The notes under the pieces are model-generated. The model was not told where the DNA came from, ran no database searches, and saw only the letters and a program-made list of their open reading frames with translations. A stretch of DNA of 64,000 nucleotides. It comes from Flavobacterium suaedae. GTDB lineage: Bacteria > Bacteroidota > Bacteroidia > Flavobacteriales > Flavobacteriaceae. Below are positions 27,468 to 35,085 of the stretch, piece after piece; the stretch's first letter is position 1, and each line of letters starts with the position of its first letter. Position numbers and translations under genes: made by a program. The stretch lies in the NCBI RefSeq assembly GCF_014642915.1, contig NZ_BMJE01000001.1, positions 353,610-417,609 on the forward strand, in the 5' to 3' direction.

Positions 27468-29651
27468 ATGAAAAAATTTTTAATACTGTTCCTGCTTACA
27501 GGTATGGTGGCTACTGCTCAGCGTAACCTTACCATTCAGGAAGCAACCTACGGGCAATACCAAGCCTTTGCACCAAAAAGTCTTGTAGCACAACAATGGA
27601 GACCGGAAAGTAACACCATTACGTACCTTAGCAGTAATTACGCTGCATTAATGTCCAGAAGTAAAGAAAGTAACTGGACAGAAAGCACTCTTGTAACTAA
27701 AGACGAGCTACTTACTAAACTACAGGAAAGATTCTCTGACGAATCTTTTATGATGTCTATTTTCCCATATACTTACCAGTGGAGCGACAAAAATACTATC
27801 AGCTTTACGGTTCCCGGTAAAAGCGGTAACTACTTAATACTATTTAACGTTGAAAGCAAAGCTATAAGCAATACTATAAAAATAGACTCTACAGGAGAGC
27901 AGGAAAAACTTTCACCGGATAATAAATATGCAGCTTCTTTAAATGGTAACAATATTGTTATTACTGATGCTGCCGGTAAAAATATTACTGTTACTAACGA
28001 TGCTGATGCAGGTATTGTAAACGGTAGCGACTATACACACCGTCAGGAGTTTGGTATTGACAGGGGTATGTGGTGGAGCCCTAACAGCGATAAGCTACTT
28101 TTTTATCGTAAAGACGAAACTATGGTAGGCAACTACCCGCTTACTGATTTTTCAGCACGTACTGCCTCAGAAAATGATATTAAATACCCAATGGCAGGGC
28201 TTAAAAGTGAAGAGGTTACGCTTGTAGTGTATGATGTAAAGTCAGGTAATAAAACAACACTTAAAACCGAAGGCCCTAAAGAACAGTTCCTTACTACAGT
28301 AACATGGTCGCCTGACGGGAAGTATGTTTTTGTAGGAGTTTTAAACCGTGAACAAAACGACTTAAAACTTAATAAGTATGATGCTGCTACAGGTAATTTT
28401 ATAAAAACATTATTTGAAGAAACAGCTCCTACATATGTTGAGCCTTTACACCCATTAACTTTTGTTCCCGGTGAAAATGACGAGTTTTTATACCGTACTG
28501 AAAAAGATGGTTATGAGCAATTATACCTATACAACACTGATGGTAAACTGTTAGAAAAATTAGGTTATAAAGATATAGTTGTTACAGAATTCCTTGGGTT
28601 TGACAGCAAAGCTAAAAATGCTTTCTATATGGGAACTGCTAATAACGGACTTGACAGGCAGTTATATAAAGTTAGCTTGAAATCAGGAAAAACAACACAG
28701 TTAACAACTGAATCAGGTACACACAATGTTATTATTAATAGTGATGCTACTTTAGGTTTAGACAGCTTTAGTAACATTACTACTCCTAATGATGTAAGTA
28801 TTATAAACCTTAAAAACGGTAAAGTTGAAAAGGAACTTATCATTGCAGAAGATCCATACAAAGGTACTGTTGAACTACCTAAAATGGAATTGGTAACAAT
28901 TACAGCCGCTGATGGTAAAACACCATTAAACGGAAGAATTATTTACCCTGCTAATTTTGATGCTACCAAAAAATATCCTGTAATGATATATGTATATGGT
29001 GGTCCTCATGCCCAGCTTGTTACTAATAGTTGGTTAGGCGGAGCTTCTTTATTTGACTACTACATGGCACAACATGGTTATGTAGTATTTACATTGGATA
29101 ACAGAGGTAGTGATGCCCGCGGACGTGATTTTGAACATGTAATACACCGCCAGTTAGGTCAAAATGAAATGGCTGACCAGATGAAAGGCGTTGATTTCCT
29201 TAAATCAAAAACGTTTGTAGACCAAGATAAAATTGGTGTATACGGTTGGAGTTTTGGTGGCTTTATGACTACTTCATTAATGACTACACATCCTGAAACC
29301 TTTAAAGTAGGTGTTGCCGGTGGTCCTGTTATTGACTGGAAGTTTTATGAAATAATGTATGGTGAGCGTTATATGGATATGCCACAGGAAAATCCTGATG
29401 GTTATGCTAAAGCAAGTCTTATAGATAAAGCTAAGAACTTACAAGGACGATTACTTATGATTCATGGTGCTCAGGATAATGTTGTGGTGCAACAACACAG
29501 TATGGAGTTTATACAGGCATGTATAGAGGCAGGTAAACAAGTAGATTACTTCCTGTACCCTACTCATGAGCACAATGTTCGCGGTAAAGATCGTTTCCAC
29601 TTAAATCAGAAAATAGCTGATTATTTCGACACATACTTAAAGAAAGAGTAA
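27468..29651 (+). CDS. Dipeptidyl peptidase IV (S9B)
   Basis: A 727-residue exported serine peptidase that removes X-Pro or X-Ala dipeptides from peptide N-termini. Signal peptide of about 17 residues (ends VATAQ), an eight-bladed beta-propeller N-terminal half with the DPP4 substrate Glu region, then an alpha/beta-hydrolase domain. Catalytic serine is S595 in YGWSFGG, with D670 (in GAQDNVV) and H702 (in THEHNV). The spacing matches the bacteroidete enzyme from Porphyromonas. It is monocistronic, ends at a terminator, and probably serves peptide feeding in the periplasm. Confidence 0.93.
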   Translation: MKKFLILFLLTGMVATAQRNLTIQEATYGQYQAFAPKSLVAQQWRPESNTITYLSSNYAALMSRSKESNWTESTLVTKDELLTKLQERFSDESFMMSIFPYTYQWSDKNTISFTVPGKSGNYLILFNVESKAISNTIKIDSTGEQEKLSPDNKYAASLNGNNIVITDAAGKNITVTNDADAGIVNGSDYTHRQEFGIDRGMWWSPNSDKLLFYRKDETMVGNYPLTDFSARTASENDIKYPMAGLKSEEVTLVVYDVKSGNKTTLKTEGPKEQFLTTVTWSPDGKYVFVGVLNREQNDLKLNKYDAATGNFIKTLFEETAPTYVEPLHPLTFVPGENDEFLYRTEKDGYEQLYLYNTDGKLLEKLGYKDIVVTEFLGFDSKAKNAFYMGTANNGLDRQLYKVSLKSGKTTQLTTESGTHNVIINSDATLGLDSFSNITTPNDVSIINLKNGKVEKELIIAEDPYKGTVELPKMELVTITAADGKTPLNGRIIYPANFDATKKYPVMIYVYGGPHAQLVTNSWLGGASLFDYYMAQHGYVVFTLDNRGSDARGRDFEHVIHRQLGQNEMADQMKGVDFLKSKTFVDQDKIGVYGWSFGGFMTTSLMTTHPETFKVGVAGGPVIDWKFYEIMYGERYMDMPQENPDGYAKASLIDKAKNLQGRLLMIHGAQDNVVVQQHSMEFIQACIEAGKQVDYFLYPTHEHNVRGKDRFHLNQKIADYFDTYLKKE

Positions 29652-29671
29652 ATAAATCTCAATAATAAATT

Positions 29672-29700
29672 AAAGGGAGGCTGTACAGCCTCCCTTTTTA
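29672..29700 (+). terminator. Terminator of the DPP4 gene
   Basis: GGGAGGCTGT-ACAGCCTCCC, a perfect palindrome inside an A/T-flanked stem, with a T run after it. Confidence 0.85.
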
Positions 29701-29727
29701 GTTAAATATACCCACTAATGGGTATGT

Positions 29728-29755
29728 TTTGATATTAGTCAACATAATACTTTTG
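29728..29755 (+). promoter_or_regulatory. Orphan promoter upstream of small-RNA unit
   Basis: TTTG (29728-29731), a 16-base spacer and TACTTTTG (29748-29755). No coding gene starts within reach; the next feature is a hairpin terminator about 85 bases on. Confidence 0.55.
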
Positions 29756-29761
29756 TAGGAG

Positions 29762-29866
29762 CAATTATAAGTAAAGTTCAGATTTCCTTTTCAGGATTTA
29801 AATCTAAATTAAACGGGGGTCCATCTCCAACAAAAACAAGGGGTACAAAACTGTACCCCTTGTTTT
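29762..29866 (+). ncRNA. Candidate small RNA, about 105 nt
   Basis: Between the DPP4 terminator and padR lies a promoter-to-terminator unit with no start codon and reading frame. Predicted transcription start is about 29762 (7 bases after the -7 element). It contains a weak internal hairpin (AGATTT 29780-29785 with AAATCT 29800-29805), a single-stranded purine-rich linker (CGGGGGTCCATCTCC) and ends in a strong hairpin with a T run (29833-29866). The layout is that of a free-standing regulatory RNA; no family can be named with certainty. Confidence 0.5.
29833..29866 (+). terminator. Terminator of the small-RNA unit
   Basis: ACAAGGGGTACA (29836-29847) pairs with TGTACCCCTTGT (29852-29863) around an AAAC loop, followed by TTT. 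It cannot belong to DPP4, which has its own terminator. Confidence 0.8.
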
Positions 29867-29888
29867 GCTTTAAAATAATAACATTTTA

Positions 29889-29919
29889 TTTGTATACATT
29901 TAAATAAAATGTATATTTG
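29889..29919 (+). promoter_or_regulatory. padR promoter with overlapping operator
   Basis: TTTG (29889-29892), a 19-base spacer and TATATTTG (29912-29919). An inverted repeat TATACATTT-N5-AAATGTATA (29893-29915) fills the spacer and the -7 element. PadR proteins bind ATGT/ACAT inverted repeats, so this is a likely autoregulatory site. Confidence 0.65.
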
Positions 29920-29923
29920 TACT

Positions 29924-30271
29924 ATGTATAGTAAAGAACTTACCAAAGGAACCCTTCAGCCCATCATTTTAAAGCTCATAAGTGAGAGTGATAAAATGTA
30001 TGGTTATGAAATAACGCAGAAGGTTAAAGAGATAACTAAAGGAAAAATAGATATCTCAGAAGGTGCGCTCTACCCTATTCTTCATAGATTAGAAGCTGAT
30101 AAAATATTAGATACTAAAAAAGTATATATAGGTAAACGAGTACGTAAATACTATAAAATAACTAATTCAGGAAAAAAAGCAGCACAAAAAATAACTGCGG
30201 AACTGAATGATTTTATAGGAACACTATCATTAATTTTTAACGAGAAAAAGCCGTTATATGAAGCTGACTGA
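29924..30271 (+). CDS. PadR family transcriptional regulator
   Basis: A 115-residue winged-helix repressor: KGTLQPIILKLISESDKMYGYEI at the start is the PadR recognition region, followed by EGALYPILHRLEADKIL and a C-terminal helix for dimerisation. The ATG at 29924 was chosen because the in-frame ATG at 29909 lies between the promoter elements; the predicted RNA start nearly coincides with 29924, so the message may have almost no leader. The gene overlaps the next by 14 bases, and the two form a regulator plus membrane protein unit. Confidence 0.88.
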   Translation: MYSKELTKGTLQPIILKLISESDKMYGYEITQKVKEITKGKIDISEGALYPILHRLEADKILDTKKVYIGKRVRKYYKITNSGKKAAQKITAELNDFIGTLSLIFNEKKPLYEAD

Positions 30272-30689
30272 TGAACAAATAGAATATATAGCTACTAACT
30301 TAAAGTTTTATGGGGTAAAATCAGAGGAACTAAAAGAAGATTTATTAGACCATATATGTACCTATATAGAGACAGGAAATTTTACAGATTTTGATACTGC
30401 ATATAAAGCTGCTTTAAAGGAGTTTGGCGGTCATCATGCTATGGGTAGCATACAACGAGAAACTTATATAATGACAACCTTTAAGAAAAATATCAGGATT
30501 CAGCGATTGATATATATAACAGGCTATATAGTAGCAACACTAATTAGTACAGGGTTTATTTTTAAAATGATGCACTGGCCGGGAGCCAGTATTTTACTTA
30601 CTATAGGCTTTGCTATATTAATAGTAATGCTTTTACCGGTATTTTTTTACAGAAAATATAAATCATCAGAAAGAAAACTATACGAATAA
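30258..30689 (+). CDS. Membrane protein with helical N-terminal (HAAS-like) domain
   Basis: A 143-residue protein. Residues 1-60 are a soluble helical domain (MKLTDEQIEYIATNLKF, then EELKEDLLDHICTYIE) like the HAAS/DUF1700-type modules found beside PadR regulators. Two membrane helices follow (about 84-103 and 113-131) with the motif FKMMHWPGASI between them, a motif seen in many Bacteroidota membrane proteins and related to the first helix region of GldL. Translationally coupled to padR, so probably its regulatory target. Confidence 0.7.
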   Translation: MKLTDEQIEYIATNLKFYGVKSEELKEDLLDHICTYIETGNFTDFDTAYKAALKEFGGHHAMGSIQRETYIMTTFKKNIRIQRLIYITGYIVATLISTGFIFKMMHWPGASILLTIGFAILIVMLLPVFFYRKYKSSERKLYE

Positions 30690-30713
30690 TCATTAATCTA
30701 AATCAATCATATC

Positions 30714-30890
30714 ATGAAACGAACAGTTTATTTATTCGCGTTTATTACCTGCTTTATTTTAAGTACAGGAATTATGTTTAAAATGATGCATTGGCCGGGG
30801 GCTAACATTTTAATCTTCTCAGGTTTTTTATTACTAAACCTTGTTACCATGCCAATGTATTTTTACCATAAGTACAAAGCAGCAGTATAA
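30714..30890 (+). CDS. 58-residue FKMMHWPGA membrane protein
   Basis: A short gene reading MKRTVYLFAF at its start and ending YHKYKAAV, with TAA at 30888-30890. It has two membrane helices around FKMMHWPGANI, the same motif and position as in the 143-residue protein 24 bases upstream. The end YFYHKYK also resembles the FFYRKYK of that protein, so it is a shortened paralogue lacking the helical N-terminal domain. It is the last gene of the padR unit, followed immediately by a terminator. Confidence 0.75.
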   Translation: MKRTVYLFAFITCFILSTGIMFKMMHWPGANILIFSGFLLLNLVTMPMYFYHKYKAAV

Positions 30891-30891
30891 T

Positions 30892-30920
30892 AAAAAAGAG
30901 GCTTAATAAGCCTCTTTTTT
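30892..30920 (+). terminator. Terminator of the padR operon
   Basis: GAGGCTT (30898-30904), AAT loop, AAGCCTC (30908-30914), with A and T runs. Confidence 0.8.
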
Positions 30921-30932
30921 TATTTTTGTTAA

Positions 30933-31160
30933 ATGAAAACATCCAAAATAATATATCTTCATATAGTTCTTTACATATTATTAAACATCTTGTTCTTTTT
31001 TTATTCCGAGATGCTTTTAAATATAACTGTTCCGGGACTTAGTAATATAGCTATATGGCTATATTTAATATTATTCGGTAGTATTACTCTTTTTACATTT
31101 TCCACTATCTCCTGCATATTCTTCATCCGTAAAGAAAAAAAGAAAAATTCTGAAGGATAA
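30933..31160 (+). CDS. Small hypothetical membrane protein
   Basis: A 75-residue protein with two predicted membrane helices (about 6-27 and 37-64) and a charged C-terminus (RKEKKKNSEG). It starts only 12 bases after the padR operon terminator; a TATTTTTG that fits the -7 consensus ends 4 bases before its ATG, so expression is unclear. Its stop abuts the stop of the convergent gene. No family recognised. Confidence 0.5.
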   Translation: MKTSKIIYLHIVLYILLNILFFFYSEMLLNITVPGLSNIAIWLYLILFGSITLFTFSTISCIFFIRKEKKKNSEG

Positions 31161-31397
31161 TTACTTTACCTCTCTTATTCCTTTTATAAAAAGCCACTTC
31201 ATAAATATTTTTTCTTCTCCCTGATAATTTAACGCCTGAAACTTAGGTGCTAATATAGTGGAGGCTATAAATGCTGTAAGTGGCATCCAAAAACCTGTTA
31301 ATCCCGTAAATTTTTCAACTAAAAAATAAACTAATAGGAAAATAGGTGCAAAACCTAAAAAATTATATAAAAATGCTTTTACCTTTTTCTTACTCAT
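31161..31397 (-). CDS. Small conserved membrane protein
   Basis: A 78-residue protein: basic N-terminus (MSKKKVKAF), two membrane helices (about 13-29 and 34-49) and a soluble tail ending GIREVK. It lies 8 bases downstream of the RNA methyltransferase gene on the same strand and is probably cotranscribed. Function unknown. Confidence 0.6.
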   Translation of the reverse strand: MSKKKVKAFLYNFLGFAPIFLLVYFLVEKFTGLTGFWMPLTAFIASTILAPKFQALNYQGEEKIFMKWLFIKGIREVK

Positions 31398-31405
31398 AAT
31401 AAAAT

Positions 31406-32569
31406 TTATTGATTAGGGTTGTTATATTTTGCTTTTTTACTACCCTCGTATATTTCGTATTTTACTAACCTAGCTTCCAGTTTACCGTTAAACAGCTTTA
31501 TTTTTCTTGATGGTTTTAGCCCCACAAACTTTAAAGCCTCTAAATTAGCCGTTATAAACCAAGCATTAGTATTAGGGTAACCTTGCTTAAAGGTATCGCC
31601 TATTTCACGATAAAAACGCTCCATATCTATATCCAAACGCTCTCCATACGGCGGGTTAAACACCATGTGTAAAGGTCCGCTTGTTTCTTTTTTGGTTTCA
31701 AAAAAGTTTTCATGCTTAATGATTATATAATCTTCCAAATTAGCATTACTTATATTATTTTTAGCTTTCTCTACTGCCGATGGTGCTTTATCATAACCTG
31801 TAATGGTATAATGAAACTCTCTGGTTTTATTTAATAACGAATCTTCTATTTTTTCAAAAAGGTCATTATCCCAGTCACTCCACTTTTCAAAAGCAAATTC
31901 TTTTCTGTTAATATTCGCAGGAATATTACAAGCAATCATAGCCGCTTCGGCTATTATAGTACCACTACCACACATAGGGTCTAAAAAATCCCCTTGTCCG
32001 TCCCAACCGGAAAGTAAAAGCATACCAGCAGCAAGCACCTCATTAATTGGTGCAATATTGGTTGCTGTTCTGTACCCTCTGTGGTGTAAAGAGCTACCGG
32101 AAGTATCTAGCGATACAGAACATTGCTCATCATGTATATGTACATTTATACGTAAATCAGGGAAATCTTTATCAATATTAGGGCGTTTACCAAATTTATC
32201 CCTAAACTGGTCTACTATAGCATCTTTAGTTTTTAGTGCTACAAACTGCGAGTGGTTAAAATGATCAGAATTTAAAGTAACATCAACCACAAAAGAGTCG
32301 TTTACATCTAAATACTGAGACCAGTCAACATTTTGTATACCACTATATAAGCTCTTGTCGTTATACACTCTGCAACTGTGTATAGGCTTTAATATTTTTA
32401 AAGCAGTACGCAAAGCAAGGTTAGCTTTATACATAAAGCCTTTATCTCCTACAAAGCTTACCATTCTTACACCTGTTTGTACATCTTGCGCGCCAAGGTT
32501 TCTTAACTCTTTAGCAAGCACTTCTTCAAGACCAAATAAAGTCTTGGCTATCATTTTAAAATTCTCCAT
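31406..32569 (-). CDS. THUMP-domain RNA methyltransferase (RlmL-N/Trm14 type)
   Basis: A 387-residue class I SAM-dependent methyltransferase. Residues ~45-155 form a THUMP RNA-binding domain; the catalytic domain has LDPMCGSGTIIAEAAMIA (SAM binding) and the N6/N2-methyltransferase signature FNPPYGERL. The length and layout match the N-terminal half of E. coli RlmL, which makes m2G in 23S rRNA; a tRNA target as in Trm14 is also possible. It is divergent from the peroxiredoxin gene. Confidence 0.88.
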   Translation of the reverse strand: MENFKMIAKTLFGLEEVLAKELRNLGAQDVQTGVRMVSFVGDKGFMYKANLALRTALKILKPIHSCRVYNDKSLYSGIQNVDWSQYLDVNDSFVVDVTLNSDHFNHSQFVALKTKDAIVDQFRDKFGKRPNIDKDFPDLRINVHIHDEQCSVSLDTSGSSLHHRGYRTATNIAPINEVLAAGMLLLSGWDGQGDFLDPMCGSGTIIAEAAMIACNIPANINRKEFAFEKWSDWDNDLFEKIEDSLLNKTREFHYTITGYDKAPSAVEKAKNNISNANLEDYIIIKHENFFETKKETSGPLHMVFNPPYGERLDIDMERFYREIGDTFKQGYPNTNAWFITANLEALKFVGLKPSRKIKLFNGKLEARLVKYEIYEGSKKAKYNNPNQ

Positions 32570-32591
32570 TTCTTCACGTCAAAATTCTATG

Positions 32592-32599
32592 CAAAAGTA
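32592..32599 (-). promoter_or_regulatory. -7 element of the RNA methyltransferase gene
   Basis: TACTTTTG on the minus strand, 22 bases before the start codon. Confidence 0.5.
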
Positions 32600-32681
32600 A
32601 GGGAAATATTTTAGGGTTTATTTAATATACTTCCTTATTATATTTGTAACGCTTTTTATATTTTCACTCAGCAAATTACGT

Positions 32682-32735
32682 ATAGCCTATATCTATCATA
32701 TAGGAAATTTCTATATACTAATAGGTAAATACGAT
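32682..32735 (+). promoter_or_regulatory. OxyR-like box array upstream of peroxiredoxin
   Basis: Three boxes of the form ATAG-N7-CTAT follow one another: 32682-32696 (exact), 32700-32714 (exact) and 32721-32735 (CGAT instead of CTAT). The known OxyR target is built of two such 15-base dyads; boxes two and three are spaced 21 bases start to start, close to the 22 expected. The array ends 32 bases before the -7 element, an activator position. OxyR binding is inferred. Confidence 0.55.
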
Positions 32736-32767
32736 AAATATCATTTATAGTAAAGGCTAATAAATTA

Positions 32768-32775
32768 TATTTTTG
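32768..32775 (+). promoter_or_regulatory. -7 element of the peroxiredoxin gene
   Basis: TATTTTTG, 39 bases before the ATG. No TTG stands at the usual -33 position, as is common for activator-dependent promoters. A further TATATTTG at 32639-32646 could be a weaker upstream start. Confidence 0.5.
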
Positions 32776-32814
32776 CATTGTAATAAATTAGTAACCACAA
32801 AAAAAATCATACTT

Positions 32815-33453
32815 ATGTCATTAGTAGGAAAAAAATTCCCAAACATTACTGTAGACGCAATGTCTGAAATGGGCGACAACCTTTCAATCAACGTTTACGA
32901 AGAAGCAGTAAATAATAAGAAAAAAGTATTATTATTCTGGTATCCAAAAGATTTTACTTTTGTTTGCCCTACTGAACTTCACGCTTTCCAGTCTGCTCTT
33001 AAAGAATTTGAAAAGAGAAACACTATGGTGATAGGTGCATCATGCGATACTAACGAAGTACATTTTGCATGGCTTAATACTCCAAAAGATAACGGTGGTA
33101 TAGAAGGTGTTACTTACCCTATACTTGCAGATACTAACAGAAACCTTTCAAGTGTACTTGGTATTCTTGATATACAGTCTGCTGAATACAACGAAACAAC
33201 TGATACTGTAATGGTAGAAGGTTCTAACGTAACTTACCGTGCTACTTATTTAGTAGACGAAGATGGTAAAATATTCCACGAAAGTGTAAACGATATGCCA
33301 TTAGGTAGAAATGTAAATGAATACCTAAGATTAATTGATGCTTACACTCACGTACAGGAAAAAGGAGAAGTTTGTCCTGCAAACTGGGAAGAAGGTAAAG
33401 AAGCAATGACTGCTGACAGAGCCGGTGTAGCTTCTTACCTAAGCTCAAACTAA
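32815..33453 (+). CDS. 2-Cys peroxiredoxin (AhpC/Prx1 type)
   Basis: A 212-residue thiol peroxidase that reduces hydrogen and organic peroxides. Peroxidatic Cys lies in FTFVCPTELHAFQ, resolving Cys in KGEVCPANWEEG near the C-terminus, and the conserved Arg in ATYLVDEDG region context. The ATG at 32815 (MSLVGKKFPN) follows the promoter; a TTG at 32773 overlaps the -7 element and is rejected. It is followed after 25 bases by a thioredoxin-like gene, a plausible reducing partner. Confidence 0.93.
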   Translation: MSLVGKKFPNITVDAMSEMGDNLSINVYEEAVNNKKKVLLFWYPKDFTFVCPTELHAFQSALKEFEKRNTMVIGASCDTNEVHFAWLNTPKDNGGIEGVTYPILADTNRNLSSVLGILDIQSAEYNETTDTVMVEGSNVTYRATYLVDEDGKIFHESVNDMPLGRNVNEYLRLIDAYTHVQEKGEVCPANWEEGKEAMTADRAGVASYLSSN

Positions 33454-33478
33454 TTAAATAACCTTAAAAAATTTCATT

Positions 33479-33793
33479 ATGCTACAGGAACTGGATAAAG
33501 ATAATCTTGCAGAGATAGTAGCTGAACAACCGGTGGTGTTAGTGCAATACTCTGCCGGATGGTGCGGCAACTGCAGGATAATGAAACCAAAATTTAAAAG
33601 ACTGGCAGGAGAACATGAAAATGTACAGTTTGTTATAGCTGATGCTGAAAATTTCCCTGAATCGAGAAAACTGGCAAAGGTTGATAACCTGCCTACTTTT
33701 GCAGCTTTTAAAGATGGTAAACTGGTTAACCAGGTACAAACAAATAAACTAGAAATTTTAACTGATTTAGTCAATGAAGTTACCGGTAATTAA
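33479..33793 (+). CDS. Thioredoxin family protein
   Basis: A 104-residue cytoplasmic thioredoxin-fold protein. The active site is AGWCGNCRIMKP, a CGNC variant of CGPC, and the cis-proline lies in VDNLPTFAAF. It probably recycles the peroxiredoxin encoded just upstream. Its stop codon overlaps the start of the next gene by 20 bases. Confidence 0.88.
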   Translation: MLQELDKDNLAEIVAEQPVVLVQYSAGWCGNCRIMKPKFKRLAGEHENVQFVIADAENFPESRKLAKVDNLPTFAAFKDGKLVNQVQTNKLEILTDLVNEVTGN

Positions 33794-34034
33794 GAACCTT
33801 ACAGAGTTTATAGAGCAAAACGACCAAGATTATGTAATTGAGGCAGTTGAAGTGCTTGAAGCACTAACGGAAGTACCTTCGCTTAAAGATGAAGAACTGG
33901 ACGTTATTGGAGAGTTAATCTCTAACATGTATGGTGCTATAGAGGTAGACAAAATGATTAAAGACGGTATGAGCAAAAAAGAAGCGTTAAATACATTTAT
34001 GCAACGCGTTCTTGGAGCAATAGATAAAAATTAA
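33774..34034 (+). CDS. DUF6952 family protein
   Basis: An 86-residue helical protein (MKLPVIKNLTEFIEQND, then VLEALTEVPSLKDEELDVIGEL) of the DUF6952 family, seen almost only in Flavobacteriia. No catalytic residues or membrane segments. It overlaps the thioredoxin gene by 20 bases and so is made together with it, which suggests a role in thiol or peroxide defence. Ends at a terminator. Confidence 0.75.
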   Translation: MKLPVIKNLTEFIEQNDQDYVIEAVEVLEALTEVPSLKDEELDVIGELISNMYGAIEVDKMIKDGMSKKEALNTFMQRVLGAIDKN

Positions 34035-34059
34035 TTTTAGAATTTCTTTTTAAATTTAA

Positions 34060-34087
34060 AAAAGCGTCCTGTAAACAGGGCGCTTTT
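34060..34087 (+). terminator. Terminator of the peroxiredoxin operon
   Basis: AAAGCGTCCTG pairs with CAGGGCGCTTT (one G-T wobble) around a short TAAA loop, followed by T residues. Confidence 0.75.
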
Positions 34088-34132
34088 TGGTTTTTGACTG
34101 TAATTTAAACTTTACTATACAATATAATTTGC

Positions 34133-34140
34133 TACTTTTG
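34133..34140 (+). promoter_or_regulatory. -7 element of tpx
   Basis: TACTTTTG, 23 bases before the tpx ATG. No OxyR-like box is seen here. Confidence 0.5.
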
Positions 34141-34163
34141 TTTACCAAGTAAATACAACAAAA

Positions 34164-34661
34164 ATGGCACAAATAACATTAGGAGGAAATCCTGTAAATA
34201 TCACTGGTAATTTACCTGCTACAGGTACTAAAGCTCCGGGGTTTGAATTAGTTAAAAACGATTTATCGACTGTATCATTAAATGATTTTAAAAGCAGTAA
34301 GTTGGTGCTTAATATTTTCCCCAGTATTGATACAGGAACTTGTGCTACATCTGTACGAAAGTTTAATGAAAAAGCAGCAGGTATAGAAAATACAAAAGTA
34401 CTTTGCATATCACGCGATTTACCATTTGCTCAAGCCCGTTTTTGTGGTGCTGAAGGGCTGGACAATGTTATTACGCTTTCTGATTTTAAAGAAGGTAAAT
34501 TTGGTAACGATTACGGGCTTACCATAACCGATGGCCCATTAGCAGGATTACATTCCCGAGCAGTAATAGTAATAAATGAAGAAGGTAATATAGTTTATAC
34601 AGAACAGGTAAGCGAAATAAAAGACGAACCTGATTATGATAAAGCATTAGCTGCCCTATAA
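34164..34661 (+). CDS. tpx: Thiol peroxidase
   Basis: A 165-residue atypical 2-Cys peroxiredoxin. Peroxidatic Cys is in [15 protein letters not shown] and resolving Cys in [15 protein letters not shown]. It reduces hydrogen and alkyl peroxides with thioredoxin. It has its own -7 element after the terminator of the peroxiredoxin operon and is followed 8 bases on by dgkA. Confidence 0.94.
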   Translation: MAQITLGGNPVNITGNLPATGTKAPGFELVKNDLSTVSLNDFKSSKLVLNIFPSIDTGTCATSVRKFNEKAAGIENTKVLCISRDLPFAQARFCGAEGLDNVITLSDFKEGKFGNDYGLTITDGPLAGLHSRAVIVINEEGNIVYTEQVSEIKDEPDYDKALAAL

Positions 34662-34669
34662 TTTATTAA

Positions 34670-35032
34670 ATGAAGAAACCATTTGTAAGTGGCAGACTTA
34701 AAAGTGTAGTATATGCTTTTAACGGAGCCAAGAAATTAATACTAACAGAGCATAGTATAATGGTTCAGTTTACTATTGGTATACTGGTAACCATAGCCGG
34801 TTTCATATTTAATATTTCAACTACCGAATGGCTTATACAAACCCTTGCCATAGGTATGGTACTGGGTATTGAAGGGGTAAATACAGCTATAGAAAAAATA
34901 GCCGATTTTATACACCCTCAATACCATGAACGAATAGGGTTTATAAAAGATATTGCTGCAGGAGCCGTTTTTTTTGCTGCTCTTATGGCATTATGTATAG
35001 GGATAATTATATATTACCCTAAGGTTTTTTAA
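34670..35032 (+). CDS. dgkA: Diacylglycerol/undecaprenol kinase
   Basis: A 120-residue inner-membrane protein of the DgkA family with three helices. The conserved GIEGVNTAIEKIADFI segment holds the catalytic Glu and Asn-Glu residues. In Gram-positive relatives the substrate is undecaprenol and in enteric bacteria diacylglycerol; the choice cannot be made here. Lies 8 bases behind tpx and 53 bases ahead of ftsK. Confidence 0.88.
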   Translation: MKKPFVSGRLKSVVYAFNGAKKLILTEHSIMVQFTIGILVTIAGFIFNISTTEWLIQTLAIGMVLGIEGVNTAIEKIADFIHPQYHERIGFIKDIAAGAVFFAALMALCIGIIIYYPKVF

Positions 35033-35085
35033 ACACCTTGCTTATAAATTAATATTTTTACATAAAAGAATTAGTTACTTTATAA

